NCBI GenBank assembly: GCA_947455455.1
Contig: CANGOE010000004.1
Coordinates: 1 to 64,000 of the forward strand
Reading direction: 5' to 3'
Length of the DNA: 64,000 nt
Source: Hyphomicrobiales bacterium
GTDB lineage: Bacteria > Pseudomonadota > Alphaproteobacteria > Rhizobiales > Beijerinckiaceae
Shown here: piece by piece, positions 55,400 to 64,000 of the stretch
Position numbering within the stretch: position 1 is the first letter of the stretch
Layout of the letters: each line of letters opens with the position of its first letter
The notes under the pieces: generated by a model
Database searches by the model: none
Told to the model about the DNA's origin: nothing
Seen by the model: only the letters and a program-made list of their open reading frames with translations
Position numbers and translations under genes: made by a program

Positions 55400-56022
55400 C
55401 CTTTTGCTCCGATTTTGCCTTCGGTTCCCGCCCATAAACGGGCGATGTTGGCGCTGTGCTTGTGCCACAGCAACGCAACGAGGAACGCAAAAACAAAAGC
55501 CTCGGAACCATCAGGGGAGAAATAATAAACCATGACAGGCACAGCCAGACTGGCCAACAGGGCCGCCAGCGAGGAATAGCGAGAGAGATAGGCTGTCGAG
55601 AGCCAGAGGACGATAAAACCAAGGGCCGCAGGCCAGCACAGAGCGGCCAGAATACCCAGCAAAGTTGCAACACCCTTGCCGCCCTTGAAACGCAACCAGA
55701 CGGGATAGAGATGGCCGAAAAACGAACAGACTCCGGCGATCATTTCAAAATCCGGTTCGCCCATCTGCCGCACGATCAGAATGGCGGCAGTGCCTTTCAG
55801 GCCATCCAGCACAAGGGTGGCAAAGGCCAGCCCCTTCTTGCCGGTGCGCAACACATTGGTTGCCCCGATATTGCCGGAACCGATGGCGCGGATATCGCCC
55901 AGTCCGGCGGCTTTGGTCAGCACCACCCCGAAAGGGATCGAACCGAGCAGATAGGAGCCGAGCATCACCGCCAACAAAACCCCAAGGGAATCAGGCGATA
56001 TCAATGCAAACAACCCGTTCAT
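55396..56022 (-). CDS. plsY: Acyl-phosphate glycerol-3-phosphate acyltransferase PlsY
   Basis: A 208-residue inner-membrane enzyme that acylates glycerol 3-phosphate from acyl phosphate, the first membrane step of phospholipid synthesis. Five helices are visible. The three cytoplasmic motifs are present: GSYLLGSIPFGVVL with the following AIGSGNIGATNVLRTGKKGLA, and GHLYPVWLRFKGGKGVATLLG. It overlaps pyrC by four bases (ATGA) and dprA by four (GTGA), so all three are translationally coupled. Confidence 0.93.
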   Translation of the reverse strand: MNGLFALISPDSLGVLLAVMLGSYLLGSIPFGVVLTKAAGLGDIRAIGSGNIGATNVLRTGKKGLAFATLVLDGLKGTAAILIVRQMGEPDFEMIAGVCSFFGHLYPVWLRFKGGKGVATLLGILAALCWPAALGFIVLWLSTAYLSRYSSLAALLASLAVPVMVYYFSPDGSEAFVFAFLVALLWHKHSANIARLWAGTEGKIGAKG

Positions 56023-57323
56023 GCCTGCGGCTCCTGTTGATGGACAATCCGGCCACCAACCATGGTCATATGCACCACGCCCTGCAACCGTGCCCCGTCA
56101 AAGGCGGTGTTGCGGCACAGAGAATGCAAATCGGCCGGATCCAGCACAAACGGCTCGTCGGGATCGAACAGGATCAGATCGGCCGGCGCGCCACGGGCCA
56201 GCCGGCCCTGCGGCAGACGCAACAAGGAAGCCGGATGGGACGACAGGCTGGCCAGCAGGCGCGCAAGGCTCATCTCGCCCGCATGGACCAGCCGCAAACC
56301 GGCCGATAACAGGGTTTGCAATCCGATGGCCCCGTCGGCACATTCGGCAAAGGGTTGCCGCTTGGCTTCGACATCCTGCGGGTCATGGTCGGACACCACC
56401 ACATCGATCACACCTTCGGCCAGCGCGGCCACCACCGCCTGCCGGTCATCCTCATGGCGCAGGGGCGGCGCGAGTTTGAGGAAGGAGCGATAGGGCCCAA
56501 TATCGTTTTCGTTGAGCGTCAGCGAATTGATCGACACCCCGCAGGTGACCTGCAAGCCGCTTTGCTTGGCGCGGCGGATGATGTCGACCGAGTCGGCGCA
56601 CGAAATCATCGCCGCGTGGTAACGGCCCTTGGTCAGGCGGGCGAGGCGGATATCGCGCTCCAGCATCAGCGTTTCGGCCTCGCGCGGAATACCCGACAGG
56701 CCCAATCGCGAGGCCAGTTCGCCCTCGTTCATCACGCCACCGGCCAGACGCTTGTCCTCGACATGCTGGACAATCAGCGCATCGAAATCGCGGGCATAGG
56801 TCAGCGCACGGCGCATCACCAGCGGATCATCGACCGCGTGGCGGGCATCGGTGAAAAACACCGCGCCGGCCTCGCCCAGCAGGCCGAATTCGGTCATCTC
56901 GCGGCCCTGCAAGCCCTTGGTGAGGGCGGCGGCAGGCAACATTCGGACACAGGCGGTGTCGCGGGCGCGGCGCATCAGAAAATCGACCACGGCCGGGTCG
57001 TCAACCGGCGGGTGCGTGTCGGGCATGGTGACAACGGTTGTCACCCCGCCTGCGGCGGCGGCACGGCTGGCCGAAGCCAGGGTTTCGCGGTGCTCGTGGC
57101 CCGGTTCGCCGACAAAGGCGCGCAAATCGATCAGGCCGGGGGCCACCACCATGCCTTTGGCATCGATCAGCCTTGCCCCTTCGGGCACGGCACCGGCATC
57201 AAGGCCTGCGCCGAGGGCGGCAATCACGCCGTCCTGAATGGCGATGGATCCCGTTTCGGTCTTGCCACTGGCAGGATCGATCAATCGGGCGTTGCGGATC
57301 AGCACAGGGGTCGGGTTCATCAT
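56019..57323 (-). CDS. pyrC: Dihydroorotase-like protein lacking the His-x-His metal motif (pseudo-dihydroorotase)
   Basis: A 434-residue amidohydrolase of the dihydroorotase family. The usual metal-binding D-x-H-x-H at the end of the first strand is replaced: GLIDLRAFVGEPGHEH at about residues 60-75 has Arg and Phe where the histidines belong. The third-strand histidine is also missing (HAAMISCADS). The later VVVSDHDPQDVEAKRQPF keeps the catalytic-type Asp. Such non-catalytic PyrC (PyrX) partners pair with PyrB to stabilise aspartate transcarbamoylase in several proteobacteria. It directly follows pyrB (TGATG overlap), fitting that role. A catalytic dihydroorotase should be encoded elsewhere. 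Confidence 0.88.
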   Translation of the reverse strand: MMNPTPVLIRNARLIDPASGKTETGSIAIQDGVIAALGAGLDAGAVPEGARLIDAKGMVVAPGLIDLRAFVGEPGHEHRETLASASRAAAAGGVTTVVTMPDTHPPVDDPAVVDFLMRRARDTACVRMLPAAALTKGLQGREMTEFGLLGEAGAVFFTDARHAVDDPLVMRRALTYARDFDALIVQHVEDKRLAGGVMNEGELASRLGLSGIPREAETLMLERDIRLARLTKGRYHAAMISCADSVDIIRRAKQSGLQVTCGVSINSLTLNENDIGPYRSFLKLAPPLRHEDDRQAVVAALAEGVIDVVVSDHDPQDVEAKRQPFAECADGAIGLQTLLSAGLRLVHAGEMSLARLLASLSSHPASLLRLPQGRLARGAPADLILFDPDEPFVLDPADLHSLCRNTAFDGARLQGVVHMTMVGGRIVHQQEPQA

Positions 57324-58267
57324 CAGCCCCCGTTCGGCAAATGCGCGGCCAGCGCTTCGAGAATGGCCATGCGGACGGCTACGCCCATTTCGACCTGCTC
57401 GCGGATCAACGATTGGGCGCCATCGGCAATATCGGAGGCGATTTCAACCCCGCGATTCATCGGACCCGGATGCATCACCAGCGCATCGGGTTTGGCATAG
57501 GCCAGTTTTTCCGAATCCAGACCGTAATAGTGGAAATATTCTTTGACCGACGGCACGAAAGACCCGTTCATCCGCTCGCGTTGCAGGCGCAACATCATCA
57601 CGATATCGGCATCTTTCAGCCCTTCGCGCATCGAGGTGAAGACTTTGCAACCCATCCGCTCAAGGCCGGACGGGAGCAGGGTCGAAGGACCGACCACCCG
57701 CACTTCGGCCCCCAGCGCATTGAGCAGGATCAGATTGGAGCGTGCCACCCGCGAATGCAGAATATCGCCGCAAATGGCCACGATCAGCCCGCGGATCTCG
57801 CCTTTGTTGCGGCGGATGGTCAGGGCATCCAGCAAAGCCTGTGTCGGATGTTCGTGCGCACCGTCGCCCGCATTGATCACCGAGCAATCCACCTTGCGGG
57901 CCAGCAATTGTACGGCCCCGGCGGCATGGTGGCGGACCACGATCAAATCGGGCCGCATGGCATTGAGTGTCATGGCGGTGTCGATCAGGGTTTCGCCCTT
58001 TTTGATCGAGCTGGAGGCAACCGCCATATTCATCACATCGGCACCCAGCCGCTTGCCTGCCAGTTCAAAAGATGATTGGGTGCGCGTCGAGGCCTCGAAA
58101 AACAGATTGATCTGCGTCCGGCCGCGTAGCGTGGTTTTTTTCTTTTCAACCTGACGGGAAACCTCGACCGCCTCATCGGCCAAATCCAACAGCATAGTGA
58201 TATCGGAAGGCGAAAGGCCCTCAATGCCCAGCAGATGACGATGGGGAAATCGAACGGCATGTGTCAT
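57323..58267 (-). CDS. pyrB: Aspartate carbamoyltransferase catalytic subunit
   Basis: A 314-residue enzyme that joins carbamoyl phosphate and aspartate in pyrimidine synthesis. Carbamoyl-phosphate contacts are in [20 protein letters not shown] (near residues 56-75). [18 protein letters not shown] is near 132, and the aspartate-binding region MLRLQRERM is near 222. [14 protein letters not shown] lies near the C-terminus. The gene heads the pyrB-pyrC-plsY-dprA operon, divergent from topA. No regulatory pyrI is present. Confidence 0.95.
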   Translation of the reverse strand: MTHAVRFPHRHLLGIEGLSPSDITMLLDLADEAVEVSRQVEKKKTTLRGRTQINLFFEASTRTQSSFELAGKRLGADVMNMAVASSSIKKGETLIDTAMTLNAMRPDLIVVRHHAAGAVQLLARKVDCSVINAGDGAHEHPTQALLDALTIRRNKGEIRGLIVAICGDILHSRVARSNLILLNALGAEVRVVGPSTLLPSGLERMGCKVFTSMREGLKDADIVMMLRLQRERMNGSFVPSVKEYFHYYGLDSEKLAYAKPDALVMHPGPMNRGVEIASDIADGAQSLIREQVEMGVAVRMAILEALAAHLPNGG

Positions 58268-58514
58268 AAGAAGTAGGGATTAAGAGCAATCGCGCCCCAG
58301 CGCAAGCCGCGTGACAGGCTTTCGCACAAGGATTGCCGTTTTTCGGAGTGTTTTTTCCAGTTTGTTTTTCGTGCACGCGTTCGGGCTGAAACAGGTGATG
58401 CGAAAGATGGGATTTGACAGAAAGCGCTTCATCCACCACTTTCCCGCCATGTTGATCCCAGTGGCCTGCCCTGTGGTCACCCCTTTTTTTGATTTTGAAT
58501 CCGAGGCTGATTGA

Positions 58515-61181
58515 ATGAAGCTCGTTGTCGTTGAGTCGCCCGCTAAGGCCAAAACCATCAACAAATATCTCGGGGCAGGCTATGAGGTTCTGGCATCATT
58601 CGGCCATATCCGCGATCTGCCGCCCAAAGATGGCTCGGTCAAGCCGGACGAGGATTTCGCGATGCTGTGGGAGATTGACGGCAAGGCCGTCAAGCGCGTC
58701 TCCGACATTGCCAGCGCGGTCAAGGGTGCGGAAAAGCTGATCCTCGCAACCGATCCGGATCGCGAGGGCGAGGCGATTTCGTGGCATATTGTCGAGGCCT
58801 TGCAGAACAAACGCGCCTTGAAGGGCCTGCCGATCGAGCGTGTGACCTTCAACGCCATTACCAAAGATGCGGTTCTGGATGCGATGCGCCATCCGCGCGA
58901 GATCGATCAGGGGCTGGTCGATGCCTATCTGGCACGCCGCGCACTCGATTATCTGGTGGGCTTCAAACTGTCGCCGGTCCTCTGGCGCAAATTGCCCGGT
59001 GCGCGTTCGGCGGGCCGTGTGCAATCGGTGGCCCTGCGGCTGGTCTGTGACCGCGAACGCGAGATCGATGCCTTTGTGGCGCGTGAATACTGGTCCTTGA
59101 TTGCCGAATTGACGACAGCCGCCGGTGCGAAATTCGAGGCACGGCTGGTGGGTGCGGACGGGCAGAAGATCACCCGTCTGGATATCGGCACCGGTGCCGA
59201 AGCCACCGCTTTCCAGACGGCTCTGCAACAAGCCAGTTTCAATGTGGCCAGCGTCGAGGCCAAGCCGGCCAAGCGCCATCCCTATCCGCCCTTCACCACC
59301 TCGACGTTGCAACAGGAAGCCTCGCGCAAGCTCGGCATGTCGCCGGCACGCACCATGCAGGTGGCGCAACGTCTTTATGAGGGCATTGATATCGGTGGCG
59401 AAACCGTCGGCCTGATCACCTATATGCGAACCGATGGTGTCGATATGGCACCGGAGGCGATTGCCTCGTGCCGCTCGGTGATCGAGAAGGAGTTCGGCTC
59501 GCTCTATCTGCCGCGTGTGCCGCGCAAATACACGGCCAAAGCCAAAAATGCGCAGGAGGCCCATGAGGCGGTGCGCCCGACCGACATGTCGCGCCATCCC
59601 AAATCGGTCAGCAAGATGCTGGATCCCGAACAGGCCAGACTCTATGAGCTGATCTGGTTGCGCACTCTGGCGAGCCAGATGGAATCGGCCGAGCTGGAGC
59701 GCACCACAGTCGATATTACCGCCATTGCCGCAGGCCGCACGCTCGATCTGCGCGCCACCGGCCAGGTCATCAAATTCGAGGGCTTTTTGAAGCTCTATAC
59801 AGAATCGCGCGATGACGACAGCGATGACGAGGACAACCGCCGCCTGCCGCCGATGAGCGCAGGCGAGCGGCTTTCGGCCCAGAACATCAAAGCCGACCAG
59901 CACTTTACCGAGCCGCCACCGCGCTTCTCCGAAGCCTCGCTGGTCAAGCGCATGGAAGAGCTGGGCATTGGCCGCCCCTCCACCTATGCGTCCATTCTCG
60001 GCACGCTCAAAGACCGTGAATATGTGTTGCTGGATAAAAAGCGCCTGCATGCGACCGACAAGGGCATGCTGGTGACGGCGTTTCTCGGCTCGTTCTTCGC
60101 CCGCTATGTCGAATTCGATTTCACAGCGGAACTGGAAGAGGATCTCGATCGGATCGCCAATCACGAATTGTTCTGGAAAGATGTGATGCGCCGGTTCTGG
60201 ACCGATTTTTCGGCCGCGATCGAGGGCACGACCGAATTGCGCTTTGCCGATGTGCTGACCGCACTCGATGATGTGATGGGCCCGCATATGTTCCCCGCCA
60301 AGGCGGATGGCGGTGACCCGCGGGGTTGTCCGTCTTGTGCGGCAGGCAAGCTGTCGCTCCGTCTGGGCAAGTTCGGGGCGTTTATCGGCTGTTCCAACTA
60401 TCCCGAATGCAAATTCACCCGCCAATTGGGGGCTACGGGGGCGGGCGAGGGTGCCAATGCCGATGGCAGTACCGGGCCGAAAGTGCTGGGGCAGGACCCG
60501 CAAACGGGTCTGGATGTCACCGTGCGCGATGGCCGTTTCGGGCCTTATGTGCAGTTGGGCGAGGGCGAAAAGCCCAAACGCCAGACTTTGCCCAAAGGCA
60601 CCAATCCGGCCACTGTCGAACTTGAACTGGCGCTGGCTTTGCTGTCCCTGCCGCGCGAAGTGGCTAAACATCCCGAAAGCGGCGAGCCGATTGTGGCCAA
60701 TATCGGACGGTTCGGACCCTATGTCCAGCATGGCAAGGTCTATGCGAATATCGGGTCGGATGACGATGTGCTGACCATCGGGGCCAATCGGGCGATCGAT
60801 CTGATCATTGCCAAGGAAACCGGCAAAGGCGGCGGGCGGTTTGGCCGTGCGGCGGCCTCGCCCGGCCGCGTCTTGGGCCCGCATCCCGATGGCGGCGAAG
60901 TGGTGCTCAAAGACGGGCGTTACGGGGCCTATGTCACCCATGGCGGCATCAATGCGACGATCCCCAAAGGGGCGGATCAGGCCAGCATGACGCTGGATGA
61001 AGGGCTGGCCCTGATTGCCGCCCGCATTGCTTCGGGCGTGACCCCCAAAAAGGCGACTACAAAAAAGGCTCCTGCGAAAAAGCCTGCAACCAAAACAGCG
61101 GCCAAAAAGCCTGCCGCAAAAAAACCTGCCGCCAAAAAGGCTCCTGCCAAAAAACCGGCGGCCAAAAAGACGGCTGAATAA
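58515..61181 (+). CDS. topA: DNA topoisomerase I
   Basis: An 888-residue type IA topoisomerase that relaxes negative supercoils. The Toprim domain starts KLVVVESPAKAKTINKYLG and includes the metal site ATDPDREGEAISWH. The active-site tyrosine is Tyr303 in GLITYMRTDGVDM. One four-cysteine zinc finger (CPSC...CSNYPEC) lies near residue 605, followed by several topoisomerase C-terminal repeats (RFGPYV, RFGPYVQHG, RYGAYVTHG). Residues 843-888 form a Lys/Ala/Pro-rich tail of repeated A-K-K-P units that probably binds DNA. GAGG lies eight bases before the ATG. Confidence 0.96.
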   Translation: MKLVVVESPAKAKTINKYLGAGYEVLASFGHIRDLPPKDGSVKPDEDFAMLWEIDGKAVKRVSDIASAVKGAEKLILATDPDREGEAISWHIVEALQNKRALKGLPIERVTFNAITKDAVLDAMRHPREIDQGLVDAYLARRALDYLVGFKLSPVLWRKLPGARSAGRVQSVALRLVCDREREIDAFVAREYWSLIAELTTAAGAKFEARLVGADGQKITRLDIGTGAEATAFQTALQQASFNVASVEAKPAKRHPYPPFTTSTLQQEASRKLGMSPARTMQVAQRLYEGIDIGGETVGLITYMRTDGVDMAPEAIASCRSVIEKEFGSLYLPRVPRKYTAKAKNAQEAHEAVRPTDMSRHPKSVSKMLDPEQARLYELIWLRTLASQMESAELERTTVDITAIAAGRTLDLRATGQVIKFEGFLKLYTESRDDDSDDEDNRRLPPMSAGERLSAQNIKADQHFTEPPPRFSEASLVKRMEELGIGRPSTYASILGTLKDREYVLLDKKRLHATDKGMLVTAFLGSFFARYVEFDFTAELEEDLDRIANHELFWKDVMRRFWTDFSAAIEGTTELRFADVLTALDDVMGPHMFPAKADGGDPRGCPSCAAGKLSLRLGKFGAFIGCSNYPECKFTRQLGATGAGEGANADGSTGPKVLGQDPQTGLDVTVRDGRFGPYVQLGEGEKPKRQTLPKGTNPATVELELALALLSLPREVAKHPESGEPIVANIGRFGPYVQHGKVYANIGSDDDVLTIGANRAIDLIIAKETGKGGGRFGRAAASPGRVLGPHPDGGEVVLKDGRYGAYVTHGGINATIPKGADQASMTLDEGLALIAARIASGVTPKKATTKKAPAKKPATKTAAKKPAAKKPAAKKAPAKKPAAKKTAE

Positions 61182-61205
61182 GCCGCCACTCTCTTGCTCT
61201 GTGTT

Positions 61206-61227
61206 ATGGCCGCCTGCGGGCGGTCAT
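61206..61227. terminator. Hairpin after topA
   Basis: ATGGCCGCC (61206-61214) pairs with GGCGGTCAT (61219-61227), with one G-T pair and a four-base loop. No T tract follows. The arms resemble those of the inverted intergenic repeat at 34858-34880, so it may be a degenerate member of that family. Confidence 0.45.
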
Positions 61228-61322
61228 TCATAATCGATCCGGAGTGCTGGAACCGGCCTGCAAACTGGCCTATCGTTGCCGCACAGGCTCTGGTTGTGGT
61301 TTTTTGATTGGGAGATCATCCG

Positions 61323-62021
61323 ATGCAACTCACTTGGTACGGCCATTCCGCGTTCCGGCTTGATTTCAATGGCCAGGCGGTTCTGCTCGATCCGTTTTTC
61401 ACCGGCAATCCGGCATTTGCGGGAGACCGTGATGCCGCCATCAAGGGTGTCGGCACCATCGTGCTGACCCATGGCCATGCCGATCATGTCGGCGATACGC
61501 TGGAGATTGCCGCCCAAACCGGCGCAAAAGTGGTGGCCAATTACGAATTGTGCATGTGGCTTTCGGCGCAGGGTTTACAGAATATCGATCCGATGAATAC
61601 CGGCGGCACCGTCCAGCAGGATGGTTTCTCGGTCTCGATGGTGCGGGCCGACCATTCCTCCGCCCATATGGATGGCAAGACCGGCGTGCCACTGGGTTCT
61701 GCCAACGGCATGATAGTGACGGTGCCGGGGTCCAAGACGGTCTATCACATGGGTGATACCGATATTTTCGGCGATATGGCCCTGATCAACGAAATCTACC
61801 AGCCCCATATCGGCCTTGTGCCGGTCGGTGACCGTTTCACGATGGGCGGCAAGGTGGCGGCACTGGCGGTGAAGCGGTTCTTCCATTTCGAGACCGTGAT
61901 TCCCTGCCACTACGCGACCTTCGGTCTGCTTGACCAGAACCCCGATGCCTTTGCGCTGGCGCTTGAAGGGTCCAAAACCAAAGTGCTGGTGCCCGAAAAG
62001 GGGCAGGCGGTTACACTTTAA
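61323..62021 (+). CDS. UPF0173 metal-dependent hydrolase (metallo-beta-lactamase fold)
   Basis: A 232-residue protein of the UPF0173 group. The metal-binding H-x-H-x-D-H is [11 protein letters not shown] near residues 50-60, preceded by [25 protein letters not shown]. Later ligands are in [16 protein letters not shown] and [13 protein letters not shown] lies eight bases before the ATG at 61323. The natural substrate is not established for the family. It lies between topA and gatC. Confidence 0.88.
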   Translation: MQLTWYGHSAFRLDFNGQAVLLDPFFTGNPAFAGDRDAAIKGVGTIVLTHGHADHVGDTLEIAAQTGAKVVANYELCMWLSAQGLQNIDPMNTGGTVQQDGFSVSMVRADHSSAHMDGKTGVPLGSANGMIVTVPGSKTVYHMGDTDIFGDMALINEIYQPHIGLVPVGDRFTMGGKVAALAVKRFFHFETVIPCHYATFGLLDQNPDAFALALEGSKTKVLVPEKGQAVTL

Positions 62022-62188
62022 GCCTGCCGGTCCGACCATCCCTGTTGAGTTGCGGCGGGTGCTGGTGCTAGAAGCGGTGCATGAGATACGCATATTCCCC
62101 GGCTTGTGCTGTGCTGGCGGGCGGGATGCGTGCAAAGGGTTCAGGGGGCGGCGGCATCCGTCGCATCCCATGCTTATCGGAGAAGCTG

Positions 62189-62476
62189 ATGTCTGTTGAT
62201 CAGGCGACTGTCCGTCGTATCGCCCATCTGGCACGCATTGCCGTGACCGAGGATGAAGTGCCGCATTTGCAGGGCGAGTTGAATGCCATTCTCGATTTCG
62301 TCGCGCAACTCGACGAGGTTGATGTGTCCGGTGTCGAGCCGATGACCTCGGTGACCCCGATGGCCATGAAAAAGCGCGTCGACGAGGTAACAGACGGTTT
62401 CTATGCCGATCGCGTCACCGCCAATGCGCCGGCCTCCGATGACCACTTCTTTATCGTGCCCAAGGTGGTGGAATAA
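62189..62476 (+). CDS. gatC: Aspartyl/glutamyl-tRNA amidotransferase subunit C
   Basis: A 95-residue helper subunit of GatCAB, which converts misacylated Glu-tRNA-Gln (and Asp-tRNA-Asn) to the correct amide. It starts [23 protein letters not shown] and has the central [22 protein letters not shown] typical of GatC. GGAG lies six bases before the ATG at 62189. A GNAT gene follows after three bases, then gatA. Confidence 0.93.
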   Translation: MSVDQATVRRIAHLARIAVTEDEVPHLQGELNAILDFVAQLDEVDVSGVEPMTSVTPMAMKKRVDEVTDGFYADRVTANAPASDDHFFIVPKVVE

Positions 62477-62479
62477 TCC

Positions 62480-62941
62480 ATGCCGGTGACCATCGCCATC
62501 GAAACACCGTTGCAGGACGAGGTCAGACAGCTCATTGCCGAGCTGAACACCTATCTGCTGTCGCTGTTTCCGCCCGAAGTTTGCTCGCATCTGACGGTGG
62601 AGCAGATGAGCCAGCCCGATACCACGGTGTTTATTGCCCGTGACAACGGGGCGGCAGTGGGTTGTGGCGCGCTCAGACAGCACGGGAACGGCCTCGGCGA
62701 GGTCAAGCGCATGTATACAAGACCAAGCCATCAGGGCCGCCGGATCGGCGGACAGATTGTCGAAGCCATCGAGGCTTTGGCGCGCACCGAGGGCCTGACG
62801 CAACTGGTGCTGGAAACCGGCGTTGGACTTGATGCCGCCTGGCGCGTTTACGAGCGGGCAGGTTTCGAGCGCTGTGGTCCGGTGCTCCATTATCCCGATA
62901 TTCCGAGTTCTGTTTTCTATCAAAAGGCGCTTGTCGCATGA
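62480..62941 (+). CDS. GNAT acetyltransferase inserted between gatC and gatA
   Basis: A 153-residue GCN5-related acetyltransferase. The acetyl-CoA binding motif is [21 protein letters not shown] near residues 78-97, preceded by VKRMY, with [20 protein letters not shown] near 115-135. It starts three bases after gatC and its stop overlaps the gatA start in ATGA, so the three genes are one translation unit. The substrate is unknown; whether it touches tRNA amidation is not known. Confidence 0.88.
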   Translation: MPVTIAIETPLQDEVRQLIAELNTYLLSLFPPEVCSHLTVEQMSQPDTTVFIARDNGAAVGCGALRQHGNGLGEVKRMYTRPSHQGRRIGGQIVEAIEALARTEGLTQLVLETGVGLDAAWRVYERAGFERCGPVLHYPDIPSSVFYQKALVA

Positions 62942-64000
62942 CTGATCTGACACAACTGACCCTTGCCGAAGCCCGTGATGCGCTTCGTTCCAAAACGATT
63001 TCGGCCAGCGAGCTGACCAAGGCGCATCTGGCGGCGATGGAACAGGCCCGCGCCCTTAACGCCTATGTGCTGGAAACGCCCGATCAGGCGTTGGCCATGG
63101 CGGCCAAATCCGACGAGAAACTCGCCAAAGGCGAGGCCGGTCCGCTTGAGGGGATTCCTTTGGGGATCAAGGATCTCTATGCCACCCAAGGCGTGCGCAC
63201 CACAGCCTGCTCCAACATTCTGGGGGATTTCACCCCGCAATATGAATCCACCGTCACCAGCCAGTTGTGGCGTGACGGCGCGGTGATGCTCGGCAAACTC
63301 AACAATGACGAATTTGCCATGGGCTCGTCCAATGAAAGCTCGTCCTTCGGTCCCGTGGTGTCGCCCTGGGCTCCGCCGAACTGGTCGCAGGACAAGCTCG
63401 ATGCCGCCTTGAAAGGCGACAAAAAAGGCCTGCTGGTGCCCGGCGGTTCTTCGGGTGGTTCCTCGGCGGCGGTGGCGGCGCATCTGTGTCTGGGGGCGAC
63501 AGCGACCGATACCGGTGGGTCGATCCGCCAGCCGGCGGCCTTTACCGGGACTGTCGGGATCAAGCCGACCTATGGCCGTTGCTCGCGCTGGGGCATTGTG
63601 GCTTTTGCCTCCTCGCTCGATCAGGCCGGCCCGATTGCCCGCACCGTGCGCGACAGTGCGATCATGTTGCGTTCGATGGCCGGACATGATGCCAAGGACA
63701 CAACCTCGGTCGACCGCGCCGTGCCCGATTACGAGGCGGCGGTGGGCCGTTCGATCAAGGGCATGAAAATCGGTATTCCGAAAGAATACCGGGTCGAAGG
63801 CCTGTCCGAGGAAATCGACCAGTTGTGGCTGAAAGGCGTGCAATGGTTGCGCGATGCCGGAGCCGAGATTGTCGACGTCTCCTTGCCCCACACCAAATAT
63901 GCATTGCCGGCCTATTACATTGTGGCTCCAGCCGAAGCCTCTTCCAATCTCGCCCGCTATGACGGCGTGCGCTATGGCTTGCGGGTGCCCGGCAAGGACA
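62938..64000 (+). CDS. gatA: Glutamyl-tRNA(Gln) amidotransferase subunit A (cut by window end)
   Basis: The first 354 residues of the amidase subunit that frees ammonia from glutamine for GatB. The Ser-Ser-Lys triad is visible: Lys78 in [12 protein letters not shown], Ser171 in [12 protein letters not shown] and Ser195 in [10 protein letters not shown]. The frame is open to the last base of the window, so about 130-140 residues are missing. The start ATG overlaps the GNAT stop in ATGA. gatB is expected beyond the window. Confidence 0.95.
   Translation, partial: MTDLTQLTLAEARDALRSKTISASELTKAHLAAMEQARALNAYVLETPDQALAMAAKSDEKLAKGEAGPLEGIPLGIKDLYATQGVRTTACSNILGDFTPQYESTVTSQLWRDGAVMLGKLNNDEFAMGSSNESSSFGPVVSPWAPPNWSQDKLDAALKGDKKGLLVPGGSSGGSSAAVAAHLCLGATATDTGGSIRQPAAFTGTVGIKPTYGRCSRWGIVAFASSLDQAGPIARTVRDSAIMLRSMAGHDAKDTTSVDRAVPDYEAAVGRSIKGMKIGIPKEYRVEGLSEEIDQLWLKGVQWLRDAGAEIVDVSLPHTKYALPAYYIVAPAEASSNLARYDGVRYGLRVPGKD

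Noticed and set aside
58311-58514. 67-codon plus-strand frame ending directly before topA
   Set aside because: No ribosome site, no recognisable sequence, and it covers the expected promoter region between pyrB and topA.
58596-60941. Open frame of about 780 codons antisense to topA
   Set aside because: Typical shadow of a GC-rich gene; the sense frame is an intact topoisomerase I with all motifs.

Overview
The window is a 64-kb piece of an alphaproteobacterial chromosome. Coding DNA looks GC-rich with mostly Shine-Dalgarno starts. The family content fits that class: a DUF2865 protein, a YacG/Maf/IF-1 cluster, a class II DAHP synthase, a second-type GluRS, citramalate synthase, an Atm1-type exporter, a TakP-like TRAP receptor and a pyrB-pyrC-plsY-dprA operon. 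It most resembles Hyphomicrobiales or a neighbouring order, but the sequence alone does not fix the genus. There is no prophage, insertion sequence, CRISPR array or rRNA operon.

Layout. 1-5 kb: a very AT-rich leader and an autotransporter, a beta-hydroxyacid dehydrogenase, the Mrp iron-sulfur carrier and an AT-rich gene for a small secreted four-cysteine protein. 5-15 kb: TetR with a divergent EmrAB-type efflux pump and two clear operators; TRAP transporter genes split over both strands; an EamA exporter, moaA and a DUF971 gene. 15-25 kb: an L,D-transpeptidase, a 14-bp tandem repeat, tRNA-Val(CAC), gph, rpiA, gor, a TfoX-like gene, aroG (class II), a LigB-type dioxygenase and coupled nadE-gltX. 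25-38 kb: two exported proteins of unknown role, the cysS-GNAT-cimA run, a LOG-family hydrolase, a LysM protein, the Atm1-type exporter, psd-pssA (phosphatidylethanolamine synthesis), infA-maf-yacG and tRNA-Lys(CTT).

38-51 kb is more accessory. A CbbR-like LysR regulator faces an SbtA-type bicarbonate transporter followed closely by a zinc-ribbon-like DUF6671 protein. Next come an orphan 7TMR-DISM histidine kinase, several unknown small proteins (one a paralogue of the secreted four-cysteine protein at 4.6 kb), and a catabolic set of SDR, lambda-crystallin-type dehydrogenase and beta-keto acid cleavage enzyme (BKACE), then ruvX and an AEC transporter. 51.7-53.2 kb has no convincing gene and is full of direct repeats (a 168/169-bp tandem pair, a 15-bp CT-rich array, a 15-bp array leading into a G/T-rich stretch).

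53-64 kb returns to core genes: an unknown protein, the tightly coupled pyrB-pyrC-plsY-dprA operon (this PyrC lacks the metal-binding His-x-His), topA with a Lys/Ala/Pro tail, a UPF0173 metallo-hydrolase, and gatC-GNAT-gatA, with gatA cut by the window end.

The strongest candidate for something not well described is the bicarbonate-transport locus at 38.3-41.2 kb, where a DUF6671 protein sits directly behind SbtA, the place where SbtB might be expected. Next are the paired four-cysteine secreted proteins and the repeat-filled island at 51.7-53.2 kb.
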